From Synechococcus sp. 1G10 (GTDB lineage: Bacteria; Cyanobacteriota; Cyanobacteriia; PCC-6307; Cyanobiaceae), in contig NZ_NQKW01000003.1 of NCBI RefSeq assembly GCF_002252625.1, forward strand, positions 153,116 through 217,115: DNA of 64,000 bases, read 5' to 3'. Of the stretch, positions 1 through 9,043 are shown piece after piece. The position numbers were made by a program, and so were the translations under genes. The notes below the pieces were generated by a model. That model did no database searches. It was not told the origin of the DNA and was given only the letters and a program-made list of their open reading frames with translations. Position 1 is the stretch's first letter; the number at the start of each line of letters is the position of its first letter.

Positions 1-828
1 GAGCAGGCGGTGGGCTGTGGGGCCGATCTGCTCGAGGCCACGGCCGTGGAGAGAATCACACGGGAAGGGGATCACTGGCGCGTACACACCTCGGCGGGCG
101 GCTGGATCAGCTGCCGGGCGGTGGTGATCGCCGATGGGGCTCGCTCGGCCTTCGGCCAGCCACTGGGCCTGGGGTCGCCCCAGCCCCGCTTCGCCTCCGC
201 AGTGTCGGTGGAGGTGGACGCTGAAGTGCTTGAGCCCAACACGGCACATTTCGAATTCGGCCTGGTGCGCCATGGCTTCAGCTGGATTTTCCCGCGCCAG
301 GGGGGCCTCAGCATCGGGGTGGGCAGCTTCATCGGCCGTGAGCCCCTCGAGAGCGAGGCCGTGCTGGCCCGCTTGCTGCCCAGTTTCGGGCTGCCACCCG
401 ACAGTGGCGAACGGCGGCTGTCTCCCCTGCGGGTCTGGGACGGACATCACCGGCTCCACCACGATGGCGGCGCCCTGGTGGTCGGAGATGCGGCCTCACT
501 GGTGGATCCCTTTCTCGCGGAAGGACTGCGTCCGGCTCTACTCAGCGGCACCCGCGCCGCCGAGGCCCTCGACCGCTGGCTGGGCGGTGAAGCCGGCGCC
601 CTTGCGGGCTACAGCGAGCGCATGCGCACTGAATGGGGCCAGTCGATGGCCTGGGGACGACGCATCGCCCAGGTGTTCTACCGGCTGCCCCGTGTGGGAT
701 ATCAACTGGGGGTGAAGCGGCCCACCGCTCCGCGGCGCATCGCCCAGATTCTCTCCGGGGAGATGGGCTACGGCGACATCGCCCAGCGGGTGATCCGCCG
801 ACTGATGTTCAGCCGCAGTCAGAGTTAG
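1..828 (+). CDS. Geranylgeranyl-reductase-family FAD oxidoreductase (5' partial)
   Basis: The reading frame is open to the first base of the window, so the N-terminus with the FAD-binding GxGxxG motif lies outside. About 275 codons are visible. The central ADGARSAFG stretch and the later VVGDAASLVDPFLAEGLRPA motif are the two flavin-contacting signatures of the geranylgeranyl reductase / ChlP-like flavoprotein family, which reduces isoprenoid double bonds or acts as a monooxygenase-like enzyme. Substrate cannot be read from sequence. A GTG at position 10 could start translation but would leave out the cofactor fold, so it is probably internal. Its stop overlaps the convergent next gene by 4 nt. 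Family assignment is good; specific role is open. Confidence 0.75.
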   Translation, partial: EQAVGCGADLLEATAVERITREGDHWRVHTSAGGWISCRAVVIADGARSAFGQPLGLGSPQPRFASAVSVEVDAEVLEPNTAHFEFGLVRHGFSWIFPRQGGLSIGVGSFIGREPLESEAVLARLLPSFGLPPDSGERRLSPLRVWDGHHRLHHDGGALVVGDAASLVDPFLAEGLRPALLSGTRAAEALDRWLGGEAGALAGYSERMRTEWGQSMAWGRRIAQVFYRLPRVGYQLGVKRPTAPRRIAQILSGEMGYGDIAQRVIRRLMFSRSQS

Positions 829-1199
829 CGCAGGCAATCCTTGAGCTGGCGCAGACGCTGGTCGATCGAGCTCAGTAACTCGATGGCGAACATCGGCGAT
901 TCCTGAACGGCGAAGAGGAACTTTTCCCGGTTCATCACCAGGATCCTGCAGGGACTGATGGCCTTGGCATTGCCGAAACGGCGGTGATCAGGGGTGACCA
1001 GCGCTCCTGCACCGAAGACATCGCCTTCCTTGATCTCCTCATGGCCGGCATCACCATTCCAGCTGAGTTGCACGCTGCCCTGCAGCAATCCGAACATGCA
1101 ATCACCGGATTCTCCGGCCTTGAAGATCAGATCGCCTGGTTCGTAGTCACGCACCTCGCCCTGGGTGGCCAGGGCGCGCAGGGTGTCAAGAGCATTCAT
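825..1199 (-). CDS. Stand-alone cyclic-nucleotide-binding (Crp-fold) domain protein
   Basis: A 124-residue protein made only of a cNMP-binding beta-roll: FKAGESGDCMFGLLQGSVQL is the typical E-x-G-D-x-M-x-x-(I/L)-x-x-G core, followed by EIKEGDVFGAGALVT. There is no DNA-binding helix-turn-helix after the roll, only a short helix (residues about 105-124), so it should not act as a transcription factor by itself; it may sense a ligand or bind a partner. It lies 3 nt downstream of the transaldolase gene on the same strand, so the two are probably co-transcribed. Confidence 0.75.
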   Translation of the reverse strand: MNALDTLRALATQGEVRDYEPGDLIFKAGESGDCMFGLLQGSVQLSWNGDAGHEEIKEGDVFGAGALVTPDHRRFGNAKAISPCRILVMNREKFLFAVQESPMFAIELLSSIDQRLRQLKDCLR

Positions 1200-1202
1200 G
1201 GA

Positions 1203-2381
1203 TCAGGCACCGGCGGCCGTAAGGGCCAGGGGGGCTCCCAGGCCACCACGGACGTCTTCTGGCACCAGCTTGCCGTCATGGTCGGTGTCGAGAGCATCGA
1301 AGACCGCATCGCTGCCCAGCCACTCTTCCCGGGTGATGCAGCCGTCGCCATCCATGTCGTTGAGCAGGAAGATCTCCTGGGCCGCGTGAGCGAAGGCGGC
1401 CTCCCCTTCCAGCTCGCCAAGGCGATGGGCCAGCTGGGCCTCGAGGGTCTCAATCGCCTTGCTGAAGCCGCGGATGCCCTCATCGAGCTTTTCGCTGGCC
1501 ATCCGATCGGCCGCCATGGCGGCGGCGTAACCGGAACTGTCCAGGCTGAAGCGAGCTTCGGTGGGTGCAGGGTTGAGGGGATCGAGCTTGCGCGGCAATG
1601 GAGATTCGGTCTGGCGAAGCTGATCGAGCAGCTTGGGGGAGATCGTGAGCAGATCGCAGCCGGCCAGCTCGATGATCTCCTCGATGTTGCGGAAACTTGC
1701 CCCCATCACTTCCGTGCGGTAGCCGTAGGTTTTGTAGTAATTGAAAATCTTGGTGACGGAGATCACACCGGGATCCTCCGGCCCCGGATAGTGATCGCGG
1801 CCGGTGTCCTGTTTGTACCAATCGAGGATGCGACCAACGAAGGGGGAGATCAGGGTGACACCCGCCTCGGCGCAGGCCACGGCCTGGGTGAAGCTGAACA
1901 GCAGGGTGAGGTTGCAGTGGATGCCCTCCTTCTCCAGCGCTTCAGCGGCCTTGATGCCCTCCCAGGTGGAAGCGATCTTGATCAGCACGCGCTCTTTGCC
2001 GATACCGGCCTCGTGATAGAGGCCAATCAATTTGCGGGCCTTCTCGATCGTGGCCTCGGTGTCGTAACTGAGCCTGGCATCCACCTCAGTGGACACCCGC
2101 CCTGGAACGATCTGCAGGATTTCCTTGCCGAAGGTGACGCAGATTTCATCAAGTGCTTCCAGCACCACCTCTTCGGCGGGTGCGGCGGGCCCTATCACCT
2201 TCCTGGAGGCCTTGAGGGATTCATCGATCAGCCCCTGATACAGCGGTATCTGGGCGGCGGCCAGGATCAGGGAAGGGTTGGTGGTGGCGTCGCGGGGGGT
2301 GAACTGCTTGATCGCTTCCAGTTCACCGGTGTCAGCGACGACCACCGTCATGGCAGCGAGTTGATCGAGCAGGTTGGGCAT
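1203..2381 (-). CDS. tal: Transaldolase with C-terminal EF-hand pair
   Basis: Transaldolase of the pentose phosphate and Calvin-linked sugar pathways, moving a dihydroxyacetone unit between sugar phosphates in the cytosol. [12 protein letters not shown] and the Schiff-base motif [15 protein letters not shown] (catalytic Lys about residue 135) identify the TalA/B family. Beyond the catalytic barrel the C-terminus carries two calcium-binding EF-hand loops, [13 protein letters not shown] and [12 protein letters not shown], an extension known from cyanobacterial transaldolases. I start at the ATG giving MPNLLDQL because family members begin that way; an in-frame ATG at 2399 would add six residues. 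Likely co-transcribed with the downstream cNMP-domain gene. Confidence 0.9.
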   Translation of the reverse strand: MPNLLDQLAAMTVVVADTGELEAIKQFTPRDATTNPSLILAAAQIPLYQGLIDESLKASRKVIGPAAPAEEVVLEALDEICVTFGKEILQIVPGRVSTEVDARLSYDTEATIEKARKLIGLYHEAGIGKERVLIKIASTWEGIKAAEALEKEGIHCNLTLLFSFTQAVACAEAGVTLISPFVGRILDWYKQDTGRDHYPGPEDPGVISVTKIFNYYKTYGYRTEVMGASFRNIEEIIELAGCDLLTISPKLLDQLRQTESPLPRKLDPLNPAPTEARFSLDSSGYAAAMAADRMASEKLDEGIRGFSKAIETLEAQLAHRLGELEGEAAFAHAAQEIFLLNDMDGDGCITREEWLGSDAVFDALDTDHDGKLVPEDVRGGLGAPLALTAAGA

Positions 2382-2445
2382 GTCCCCATGCATCAGCATC
2401 TGCCATCAGGCTAGCCAGGCTCAGCCGAGCCCACCCAGAGCGTCC

Positions 2446-4308
2446 TCAACCCCGCACCGTTGGCGGGCTGGCTGGCTTCTTGCCGGAACTGGGAGGCACT
2501 TTCTCGAGCACGAGCAGAGCTTCGATGATCTCCTTGGCTACCGGAACCGCCACGGTGGAGCCGTAGGCACTGTCCCCCTGGGGCTCATCCACCACCACCA
2601 GCACCACATAGCGAGGATCGTCGATCGGCAGATGGGCCACGAAGCTGGTGATACGTGCCCCCGGGATGTAGACCCCGTTGAGGGCTTTCTGGGCGGTGCC
2701 GGTCTTACCGCCGATGCGGTAGCCGGGCACCTGAACGCCCTTGCCACTGCCCTTGTCCACCACTGTTTCCAACCAGGCCATCACCTGCTTGGTGACGGAG
2801 GGTTGCATCACCTGAAGTCCATTGGAGGCAGGAGCTTGGGCCAGGCTGTCGCCTGAGCGGAGGCCACGGGTGATGTGGGGGCTCACCAGTCGCCCTCCAT
2901 TGGCAATCATGGCGTGCAGCTGAAGCAGCTTCAGAGGCGTGAGCGAGAAGCCCTGGCCGAAGGCGGCCGTGGCCGGCTCGATCGGCTGGGTGGTGAACTG
3001 CTCTCGGGTCTTGAGCTCGCCAGCCACGGCTCCCGGAAGGTCGGTATCAGGGACAGTGTCGATGCCGATGCGGCGCATCCACTCCCAGTAGATGGAGGGC
3101 TTGAGGTGGCGCATGGCCTGCACCATGCCCACATTGCTCGAGACCTGCAGAACAGTGGCGAAATCCAGGGTGCCGTTCGCCCGTCGGTCGTGGTTGAAGA
3201 TCGGCCAGCCTCCGATCGTGAGCTGGCCCACGTCGTTGACGGTGCCGTTGGGTTGGATGGCCTTCTCCTGCAGGGCGATCGCCAGATTGATCGGCTTGAA
3301 GGTGGAGCCGGGCTCGTAGAGATCCTGAACCGCCCACTCACGGAACAGCCCGGGGGAGAACTTCCAGAACTGGTTGGGCTCGTAGCTGGGACTGGAGGTG
3401 AGCGCCAGCATTTCGCCGTTCCGCACATCCATCACCATGGCGGACCCGCGCTTGGCCTTCCACTGCTTCAGCTGTTTGGAGAGGGCCTGCTGGGCCACCT
3501 GCTGCAGACGGGCGTCGAGGGTCAGCTGCAGCCGCAGATCATCGGTGTAGAGAACACCTGACTGGAGACCATCGGGCAGGGGTGTGCCGTCGGCGCCGCG
3601 GCGCAACTGACGGATGCTTTCCTGGCGGCGCAGGTCTTTGTCGCGGCTCTGCTCCAGGCCGGCCTGGGCGACTCGCTCCAGGTTGAGGAAGCCGACGACA
3701 TTGGCGAACAGCTGACCCTGGGGATAGATCCGCTGGGGATAGGGCTCGAGGTCAAGGCCACTGATACCCAGCTGGCGCAGACGTCGCGCAGTTTCTGGAT
3801 CAAGATCAGTGGCGAGCTTGACCCCGGTTTTGCGACCGCCGATCGTGCGCATCAGATCGGAGGCAGGCACCAGCAGCACCTTGGCAAGCTTCTGGGCCGT
3901 CTCGGAGCTGTTGCGGATCAGGTTGGGATCGTCACCCGGAAAGTTGAAATAGCGGGGATGGGCCCAGAGGGTGAAGCGCTCCTCGTCGATGGCCACCAAC
4001 CGGCCGTTGCGGTCGACGATCGGCCGGCGCTTGCCGATCGGCTTGGTCTTCTGGGTCTGGATCGACCGGGCCAGCTGTTGCAGCCGGTCACCCTCTTTCA
4101 CCTGAAGCCAGGCCAGTCGTCCTGCCAAGCCGACCATGGCCAGGCAGAGGGTGAGATACACAATGAGCAAGCGGCCAGCCGGCACCGGTTGCAGCTGGAT
4201 CACCCGACGCCGGCTGCCACGCGAATTTTCCGCCTCAGTGGCGCTGCGTGCTCCTCCATGCAGGGGTATGGGGGCGGACCCAGTGGCGGAGCGACGCGCC
4301 ACCCTCAA
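2446..4308 (-). CDS. ftsI: Peptidoglycan D,D-transpeptidase FtsI / PBP2
   Basis: Class B penicillin-binding protein that cross-links septal peptidoglycan. A basic cytoplasmic N-terminus is followed by one membrane segment (about residues 47-70), a PBP dimerisation domain, and a transpeptidase domain with all three active-site motifs: S335-T-F-K338, S390-S-N392 and K535-T-G-T538. Its 620 residues fit the family. The start codon overlaps the stop of the upstream FtsL-like gene by 4 nt, which supports the chosen start and indicates translational coupling in a small division operon. Confidence 0.92.
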   Translation of the reverse strand: MRVARRSATGSAPIPLHGGARSATEAENSRGSRRRVIQLQPVPAGRLLIVYLTLCLAMVGLAGRLAWLQVKEGDRLQQLARSIQTQKTKPIGKRRPIVDRNGRLVAIDEERFTLWAHPRYFNFPGDDPNLIRNSSETAQKLAKVLLVPASDLMRTIGGRKTGVKLATDLDPETARRLRQLGISGLDLEPYPQRIYPQGQLFANVVGFLNLERVAQAGLEQSRDKDLRRQESIRQLRRGADGTPLPDGLQSGVLYTDDLRLQLTLDARLQQVAQQALSKQLKQWKAKRGSAMVMDVRNGEMLALTSSPSYEPNQFWKFSPGLFREWAVQDLYEPGSTFKPINLAIALQEKAIQPNGTVNDVGQLTIGGWPIFNHDRRANGTLDFATVLQVSSNVGMVQAMRHLKPSIYWEWMRRIGIDTVPDTDLPGAVAGELKTREQFTTQPIEPATAAFGQGFSLTPLKLLQLHAMIANGGRLVSPHITRGLRSGDSLAQAPASNGLQVMQPSVTKQVMAWLETVVDKGSGKGVQVPGYRIGGKTGTAQKALNGVYIPGARITSFVAHLPIDDPRYVVLVVVDEPQGDSAYGSTVAVPVAKEIIEALLVLEKVPPSSGKKPASPPTVRG

Positions 4309-4874
4309 TACCCAGCCCGAACGATTTGGGGGTCGAGGCTGATCCGGCTGAATTCCACGCCGAGCGAGCGGGGATCAAGAGATTGGAGGTTGAAGGGCTG
4401 GGACTGAGAACTGATCTGAGGCTGGCCCACAGGGGAGCTTGGATGGCTCTGGGACGACCTGGCGCTTGGAGAGGGCAGATGGATCAGGCGCTGAAGGCTG
4501 GTAGGCACCAGCAGGCCCGGGCGGCGGGCCATCTCCAGGTGGTGTTGCTCCAGGACGGCCGTGGATTCCTGCAGACGGTGTTCCAGCACCTGGGTTAATT
4601 CCAGTTGCTCAAAACTTCTGGTCCATTGCCCCTGCCAGTGCAGGGTGAGGGCGGTGAGGCCCACCATCGAGAGGCCCAGGGCCACGAGCAGGCCATCTGA
4701 CGCTCTGTGCAGACCTGCCAGCCAGGGGGCCTGGCGCACAACACGCCTGGCGGAGAAGGAGCCCTGGATCAGCTCCAGAGAGCGGCGCCTGAAGAAGGGC
4801 TGGGGCGACGGAACGGCGACCACCGGAAGCTGACGAATCTTCGCAAGTGAACCATGGGGCGCAAGGGGCAGCAA
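4305..4874 (-). CDS. FtsL-like single-pass division protein
   Basis: A 189-residue bitopic protein: an N-terminal cytoplasmic part of about 58 residues, one hydrophobic segment (about 60-80), then a region with heptad-like leucines (EQLELTQVLEHRLQESTAVL) predicted as coiled coil, and a Ser/Pro/Gln-rich tail. This topology and position directly upstream of ftsI with a 4-nt overlap match FtsL, which links FtsB/FtsQ to FtsW/FtsI in the divisome. FtsL is too divergent for motif proof, so the name rests on topology and neighbourhood. Confidence 0.6.
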   Translation of the reverse strand: MLPLAPHGSLAKIRQLPVVAVPSPQPFFRRRSLELIQGSFSARRVVRQAPWLAGLHRASDGLLVALGLSMVGLTALTLHWQGQWTRSFEQLELTQVLEHRLQESTAVLEQHHLEMARRPGLLVPTSLQRLIHLPSPSARSSQSHPSSPVGQPQISSQSQPFNLQSLDPRSLGVEFSRISLDPQIVRAGY

Positions 4875-4882
4875 GGCAACGA

Positions 4883-6364
4883 TCAGCGAGCCAGCAAGAG
4901 CAGGTTTGAGAAAGTGAGTCCGTTCCAGAGAGCATGCAGCCCCACACAGGTGCTCAGGCGTCCGCTGCTCAGACGCAGCCAGCCCAGACCCAGGCCCAGG
5001 GTGAACAGGGGAGGGAACTCTCCGAGGCTGAGATGGGCGATGCCGAAAACCGCGCTGCTGAGCAACACCGCGGACAGGGGACCGAGCTCCCGTCCCAGCA
5101 CCGGCAGCAACACTCCCCGGAAGATGGTTTCCTCGAACAGCGGGGCCAGCACGATCGCCGTGAAGGCGAAACAGGCCAGCGTCAGACCGTTACCGCTGCG
5201 CAGCACCAGCTCCAGCAGAGGATTGCTTCCGCCTATGTCGCTCCAGACGAGCTGCTGGAGCCAGCCGACCAGCGCCACCAGGGGCAGCACGATCAGCAGA
5301 TACTTCACCGACTTGCGCAGGGCTGAACCCAGAGGTCGCCAGCGGAACTGCAGCCAGCGCCCCTGCGGGGCCTCGCCCCTCGAGCGCAGCAGCCAGAAGA
5401 GCATCAGCAGCGGCGCGGCCATCAGGCCGAGGTACATGGCGAGCACCGTGATGCCATCAGCGAGGGGAGGCTTGATGGCCAGTGCCGAGAGAGTGGACTG
5501 CAGCAGGGGGCTCAGCAGCACGGGCGTGAGGACTTCCCCCAGCAGCACGAACCCTCCGGCGATCAGCAGCACCACATCGATCACCCCCAGATCGGGGCCG
5601 ACCAGGCCAGGCAGCGGCTCTTGCTTGCCGCGCCAGCGCAGCCAGCCTTCCCGCAGCAGCAGCACCAGCCCAACCAGCAGGGCCAGGGCAGGCAGCAGGT
5701 TGATGCCCAGGAGCTGGAGCAGGGCTCGCCGCTCGGCGGCAGGCTCGGCGCAGTCGCTGGTGTCCGACAGCACCTGGCAGCTCAGCCGCCTCACCAGAGG
5801 GTCCTCGAGCATGCCCAGCGCCTCGGCAGGCATGTTGCCGCCTTGGGGCACCATCAGCAGCTGCTCGATCAGGGCCTGATCTTCGGCGCTGGCAAGCCGC
5901 TGCAATTGCAGCAGCAGGGGCCGGGCGGCGGCCGGTTGTCCCTGGCGCAACTGCAGCAGTGCCCGCTCCAGCAGGCTGATCCTGGCCTCCCGTTCACCCG
6001 ACGCCTGAGCGGAGGCTGAGCCCGTGGTGCTGTCGCCACCCTCCTGCGCCTGCTGCTCCAGTTCAGCCAGTAACAGTCCCCCCGGGTCCACGCCCACCAG
6101 GAGCGGCTGCAGCGAGGGCGAAATGGCCGGTGCGGCCAGCGCACTCAGCTCCAGTTGCCGCCTGGACAGGTCGTTACCCACCGATGGGCGCTCCAGGCTT
6201 TCCAGCAGACCGTTGAGCCAGAGCAGCAGGCTCAGCACCAGGCTGACCATGGCCAGCCCCACTTTCAGGGACCCGGCCCGTCCTCGCCCCGCTGTTGCCA
6301 CCCCGACTCCTCGCACTGGCCCGATTCTCCCTTGAGCCCGACAGGCGGCCGTAAGCGCAGGCAA
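4883..6364 (-). CDS. CPBP-family intramembrane metalloprotease
   Basis: An integral membrane protein with an N-terminal membrane anchor, a soluble region (about residues 80-200), and a C-terminal block of about seven hydrophobic helices. The C-terminal block holds the CPBP (Rce1-like, Abi) motifs: FEETIFRGVLLPVLG (EExxxR), FGIAHLSLGEF (FxxxH) and GLHALWNGLTF (HxxxN). These proteases cleave prenylated or membrane peptides elsewhere; in cyanobacteria their substrates are mostly unknown. The first codon here is TTG and the first 45 residues are Gly/Ala/Arg-rich, so one of several in-frame GTG codons may be the real start. It ends 8 nt before the FtsL-like gene on the same strand. Confidence 0.82.
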   Translation of the reverse strand: MPALTAACRAQGRIGPVRGVGVATAGRGRAGSLKVGLAMVSLVLSLLLWLNGLLESLERPSVGNDLSRRQLELSALAAPAISPSLQPLLVGVDPGGLLLAELEQQAQEGGDSTTGSASAQASGEREARISLLERALLQLRQGQPAAARPLLLQLQRLASAEDQALIEQLLMVPQGGNMPAEALGMLEDPLVRRLSCQVLSDTSDCAEPAAERRALLQLLGINLLPALALLVGLVLLLREGWLRWRGKQEPLPGLVGPDLGVIDVVLLIAGGFVLLGEVLTPVLLSPLLQSTLSALAIKPPLADGITVLAMYLGLMAAPLLMLFWLLRSRGEAPQGRWLQFRWRPLGSALRKSVKYLLIVLPLVALVGWLQQLVWSDIGGSNPLLELVLRSGNGLTLACFAFTAIVLAPLFEETIFRGVLLPVLGRELGPLSAVLLSSAVFGIAHLSLGEFPPLFTLGLGLGWLRLSSGRLSTCVGLHALWNGLTFSNLLLLAR

Positions 6365-6395
6365 CGATCAGCCGCTCAGGAATCCCTCCCATACG

Positions 6396-7778
6396 ATGAC
6401 GGCGCTTCCAGCTCCAGACCCCGTGCCCCTTCGGCTCCTGCTCGTCCGCCATGGACTCAGCAGCTTCAACACCGAGCGCCGCATCCAGGGCCGGGATGAT
6501 CTCTCCTCCCTCACCGACGAGGGCCAACGCCAGGCCCGCCTCACTGGCGCAGCGCTGGCTGACCTTCGCCTCGATGCCGTCTACAGCTCCCCCCTGAGCC
6601 GGGCCGCCAACACGGCCGCCCAGCTGCTGGAAGCCCAGGGGGGTGGGCTCAGCGCCGAGTGTGACGACGACCTGCTGGAGGTGGATCTGGACCCCTGGTG
6701 CGGCCTGCTGGGAAGCGAGGTGAAAGAGCGCTTTCCCGAGTCCTACCGCCTCTGGAGAGAGGCTCCCGATCAGCTGGAGCTGGAACGCTCCGATGGCAGC
6801 AGATTCCAGCCGATTCCAGAGCTGATGGACCAGGCCCGCCGCTGGCTGAATCGCCTGGAGCGCGAGCATCTGGCTCAGGTTGATCAGCCGGGAGACGATC
6901 TGACCACGGTGCTGGTGGTGGCCCACAGCGCCATCCTGCGCTGCCTGGTGATGCAGTTGCTGGGGCTACCCGCAAGCCGCTTCCAGGGGCTGCGTCTCGA
7001 GAATGCCTCCCTCTCGGTGTTCAACCTGCAGCGTCAGGTCAGCGGCGTGCAGGTGCAGATCGAATCGCTCAATGTCACCGCTCACCTGGGCACCCGACTG
7101 CCGCCCAAGGGACCAGGGGCACGCCTGTTGCTGGTGCGCCACGGCGAAACCGACTGGAACCGCCAGGGTCGCTTCCAGGGACAGATCGACATTCCCCTCA
7201 ACACCACCGGTCTGGCCCAGGCACACTCCGCGGCCGACTTCCTGAGCACCGTGCCGATCCAGAAGGCCTTCACCAGTTCGATGGCCCGGCCTCGCCAGAC
7301 CGCCGAAGCCATCCTCACGGCCCATCCCGAAGTGACGCTCCACAGCCAGGAGGGCCTGGTGGAAATCGGTCACGGCCGATGGGAGGGGCGCCTGGAGCAG
7401 GAGATCTCCCAGGAATGGGGGGAGTTGCTGCAGCAGTGGAAAGATGCGCCCCACACCGTACAGATGCCCGAAGGTGAGAATCTGCAGCAGGTCTGGGACC
7501 GCTCTCTGGCTTGCTGGAATGCTCTCGCCGCTGGCTTGGAGGCGGACGAGACTGCCCTGGTGGTGGCCCATGACGCCGTCAACAAAACCATCCTCTGTGC
7601 CCTGCTGGGCCTGACCCCAGCAGACATCTGGATGGTCAAGCAGGGGAACGGCGGGGTGAGCGTGATCGACTGGCCGCCGCCGCAGAGTCCTGGCGGAACC
7701 CTGCCGGTGGTGACCTGCTTGAACCTCACCACTCACCTCGGTGGCGTGATCGACCGCACCGCCGCCGGCGCCCTCTGA
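6396..7778 (+). CDS. Two-domain histidine phosphatase (phosphoglycerate mutase-like)
   Basis: A 460-residue fusion of two histidine phosphatase domains. The first has LLLVRHGLSSFNTERRIQG (catalytic R18-H19-G20) and the second catalytic-side motif VVAHSAILRC (H177). The second domain has LLLVRHGETDWNRQGRFQG (H249) and LVVAHDAVNKTILCAL. Both domains keep the phosphorylated His and the distal His, so both could be active. Members hydrolyse or move phosphate on small substrates such as phosphoglycerate, fructose-2,6-bisphosphate or alpha-ribazole phosphate; the substrate cannot be told. It is translationally coupled to the next gene by a TGATG overlap. Confidence 0.85.
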   Translation: MTALPAPDPVPLRLLLVRHGLSSFNTERRIQGRDDLSSLTDEGQRQARLTGAALADLRLDAVYSSPLSRAANTAAQLLEAQGGGLSAECDDDLLEVDLDPWCGLLGSEVKERFPESYRLWREAPDQLELERSDGSRFQPIPELMDQARRWLNRLEREHLAQVDQPGDDLTTVLVVAHSAILRCLVMQLLGLPASRFQGLRLENASLSVFNLQRQVSGVQVQIESLNVTAHLGTRLPPKGPGARLLLVRHGETDWNRQGRFQGQIDIPLNTTGLAQAHSAADFLSTVPIQKAFTSSMARPRQTAEAILTAHPEVTLHSQEGLVEIGHGRWEGRLEQEISQEWGELLQQWKDAPHTVQMPEGENLQQVWDRSLACWNALAAGLEADETALVVAHDAVNKTILCALLGLTPADIWMVKQGNGGVSVIDWPPPQSPGGTLPVVTCLNLTTHLGGVIDRTAAGAL

Positions 7779-9043
7779 TGACGGCCCACCTGCTGCGGGA
7801 TGTCCAGCTGCTGCAGGGGCCCGACCAGCCACTCCAGCGCAGCGATGTGCTGCTCGAGCAGGGGGTGATCACGGCGATTGGTGCCAGCTCGTGGGACGGG
7901 GCGGCACGCCTGGGCCTCAGCCCCCTGCCCGCTGGCTCCTGGCTGTTGGCGCCGGCCTTGGTGGATCCCCACAGCTTTCTGGAGGAACCTGAAGACGGCC
8001 GCGCCGAAACCCTCGAAAGCCTGGTCCGCTCAGCCGCGGCGGCTGGCTACGGCACCGTGGCCCTGCTGCCGCGGGCCCGCAACTGGCGTGATCGCCCCGA
8101 ATGCCTGCACCTGGCGGCTGAGCCCCCGTTCGACCTGCGCCTGTGGGGGGGGTTCAGCCTCGGTGGCCGCGGCGAAGGGCTCTCCGCCCACGCCGATCTG
8201 CTGGCCGCCGGTGCCCTTGGACTGGCGGAGGAAGGGGAGCTGCCGCCTCTGCCCCTGCTGGAACGTGGACTGAGCATCGGCGAATGCGCTGATCGCCCTG
8301 TGCTGCTGGCCCCGCGCAACGCCAGTCTGGATCACGGGGGCTTCGTGCGAGAGGGGGTGGAAGCCCTGCGGGCGGGCTGGCCCGTGGATCCGCCCCTGAG
8401 TGAGACCATCCCCCTGCAGAACCTGCTGACCCTTTGGGCCCTCCTGCCCCAGGTGCGCCTGCGCCTGGCGAATCTCTCAACCGCCGCTGGCGTGAAGCTG
8501 CTGCGGGCGGCCGATCCGGCGCCGATGGCCACGGTCTGCTGGTGGCATCTGGTGGCCGACAGCGGCAGCCTTGATCCGGTGGCCGAAGGCTGGCGGCTGG
8601 TGCCCTCCCTGGGCACCCCCGAAGACCGCCGTGCCCTGGTGGCGGCCCTGGCTGATGGGGTCATCAGCGCGGTGGCGGTCCACCATCAACCGCTTGATCC
8701 AGAAGAGCAACTGCTGCCTCTGGATCAGCGCCGGCCTGGCCTGGCGGGTCACCGCTACGTTCTGCCGCTGCTATGGCATCAACTGGTGCGGGAGCAGGGC
8801 TGGAGCCCCGAAGCGCTCTGGCGCGCCCTGTGCTGGGGACCGGCCCGGCTGCTCGATCTGGAGGAACCAGGGCTTCAGTGCGGCTCCAGGCGCTGGATCC
8901 TCTTCGACCCGGAGCTGGAGTGGACCCCAGGAAGCGATGGCTATGCCTCCAGGGCGGCCAATCAGCCCCTGGGGGGCGAGGTGCTCAGGGGGCGGGTTTT
9001 GGCGACGGGGCTGCTGCCCCGGCTTTGGCTGGGTCCCCGCTGA
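7778..9043 (+). CDS. Dihydroorotase-like protein lacking metal-ligand motifs
   Basis: Resembles the amidohydrolase dihydroorotase (pyrimidine synthesis) along its length: N-terminal beta strand region, LLAPALVDPHSFLEEPEDG in place of the canonical DPHVHLREPG, a central PVDPPLSETI block, and a C-terminal WGPARLLDLEEPG. The zinc-binding HxH is H65-S-F67 here, and the usual catalytic Asp segment (SDHAPH) reads AVAVHHQPLDPEE. It is therefore probably not a working dihydroorotase, although often annotated pyrC; a structural or regulatory role is possible. Start overlaps the previous stop by one base. The 3' end overlaps lepB by 59 nt. Confidence 0.75.
   Translation: MTAHLLRDVQLLQGPDQPLQRSDVLLEQGVITAIGASSWDGAARLGLSPLPAGSWLLAPALVDPHSFLEEPEDGRAETLESLVRSAAAAGYGTVALLPRARNWRDRPECLHLAAEPPFDLRLWGGFSLGGRGEGLSAHADLLAAGALGLAEEGELPPLPLLERGLSIGECADRPVLLAPRNASLDHGGFVREGVEALRAGWPVDPPLSETIPLQNLLTLWALLPQVRLRLANLSTAAGVKLLRAADPAPMATVCWWHLVADSGSLDPVAEGWRLVPSLGTPEDRRALVAALADGVISAVAVHHQPLDPEEQLLPLDQRRPGLAGHRYVLPLLWHQLVREQGWSPEALWRALCWGPARLLDLEEPGLQCGSRRWILFDPELEWTPGSDGYASRAANQPLGGEVLRGRVLATGLLPRLWLGPR

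Noticed and set aside
984..2414. Long forward open frame of 476 codons opposite the transaldolase gene
   Set aside because: It is the antisense of a well-recognised enzyme, with no family features; high GC makes such long shadow frames common here.
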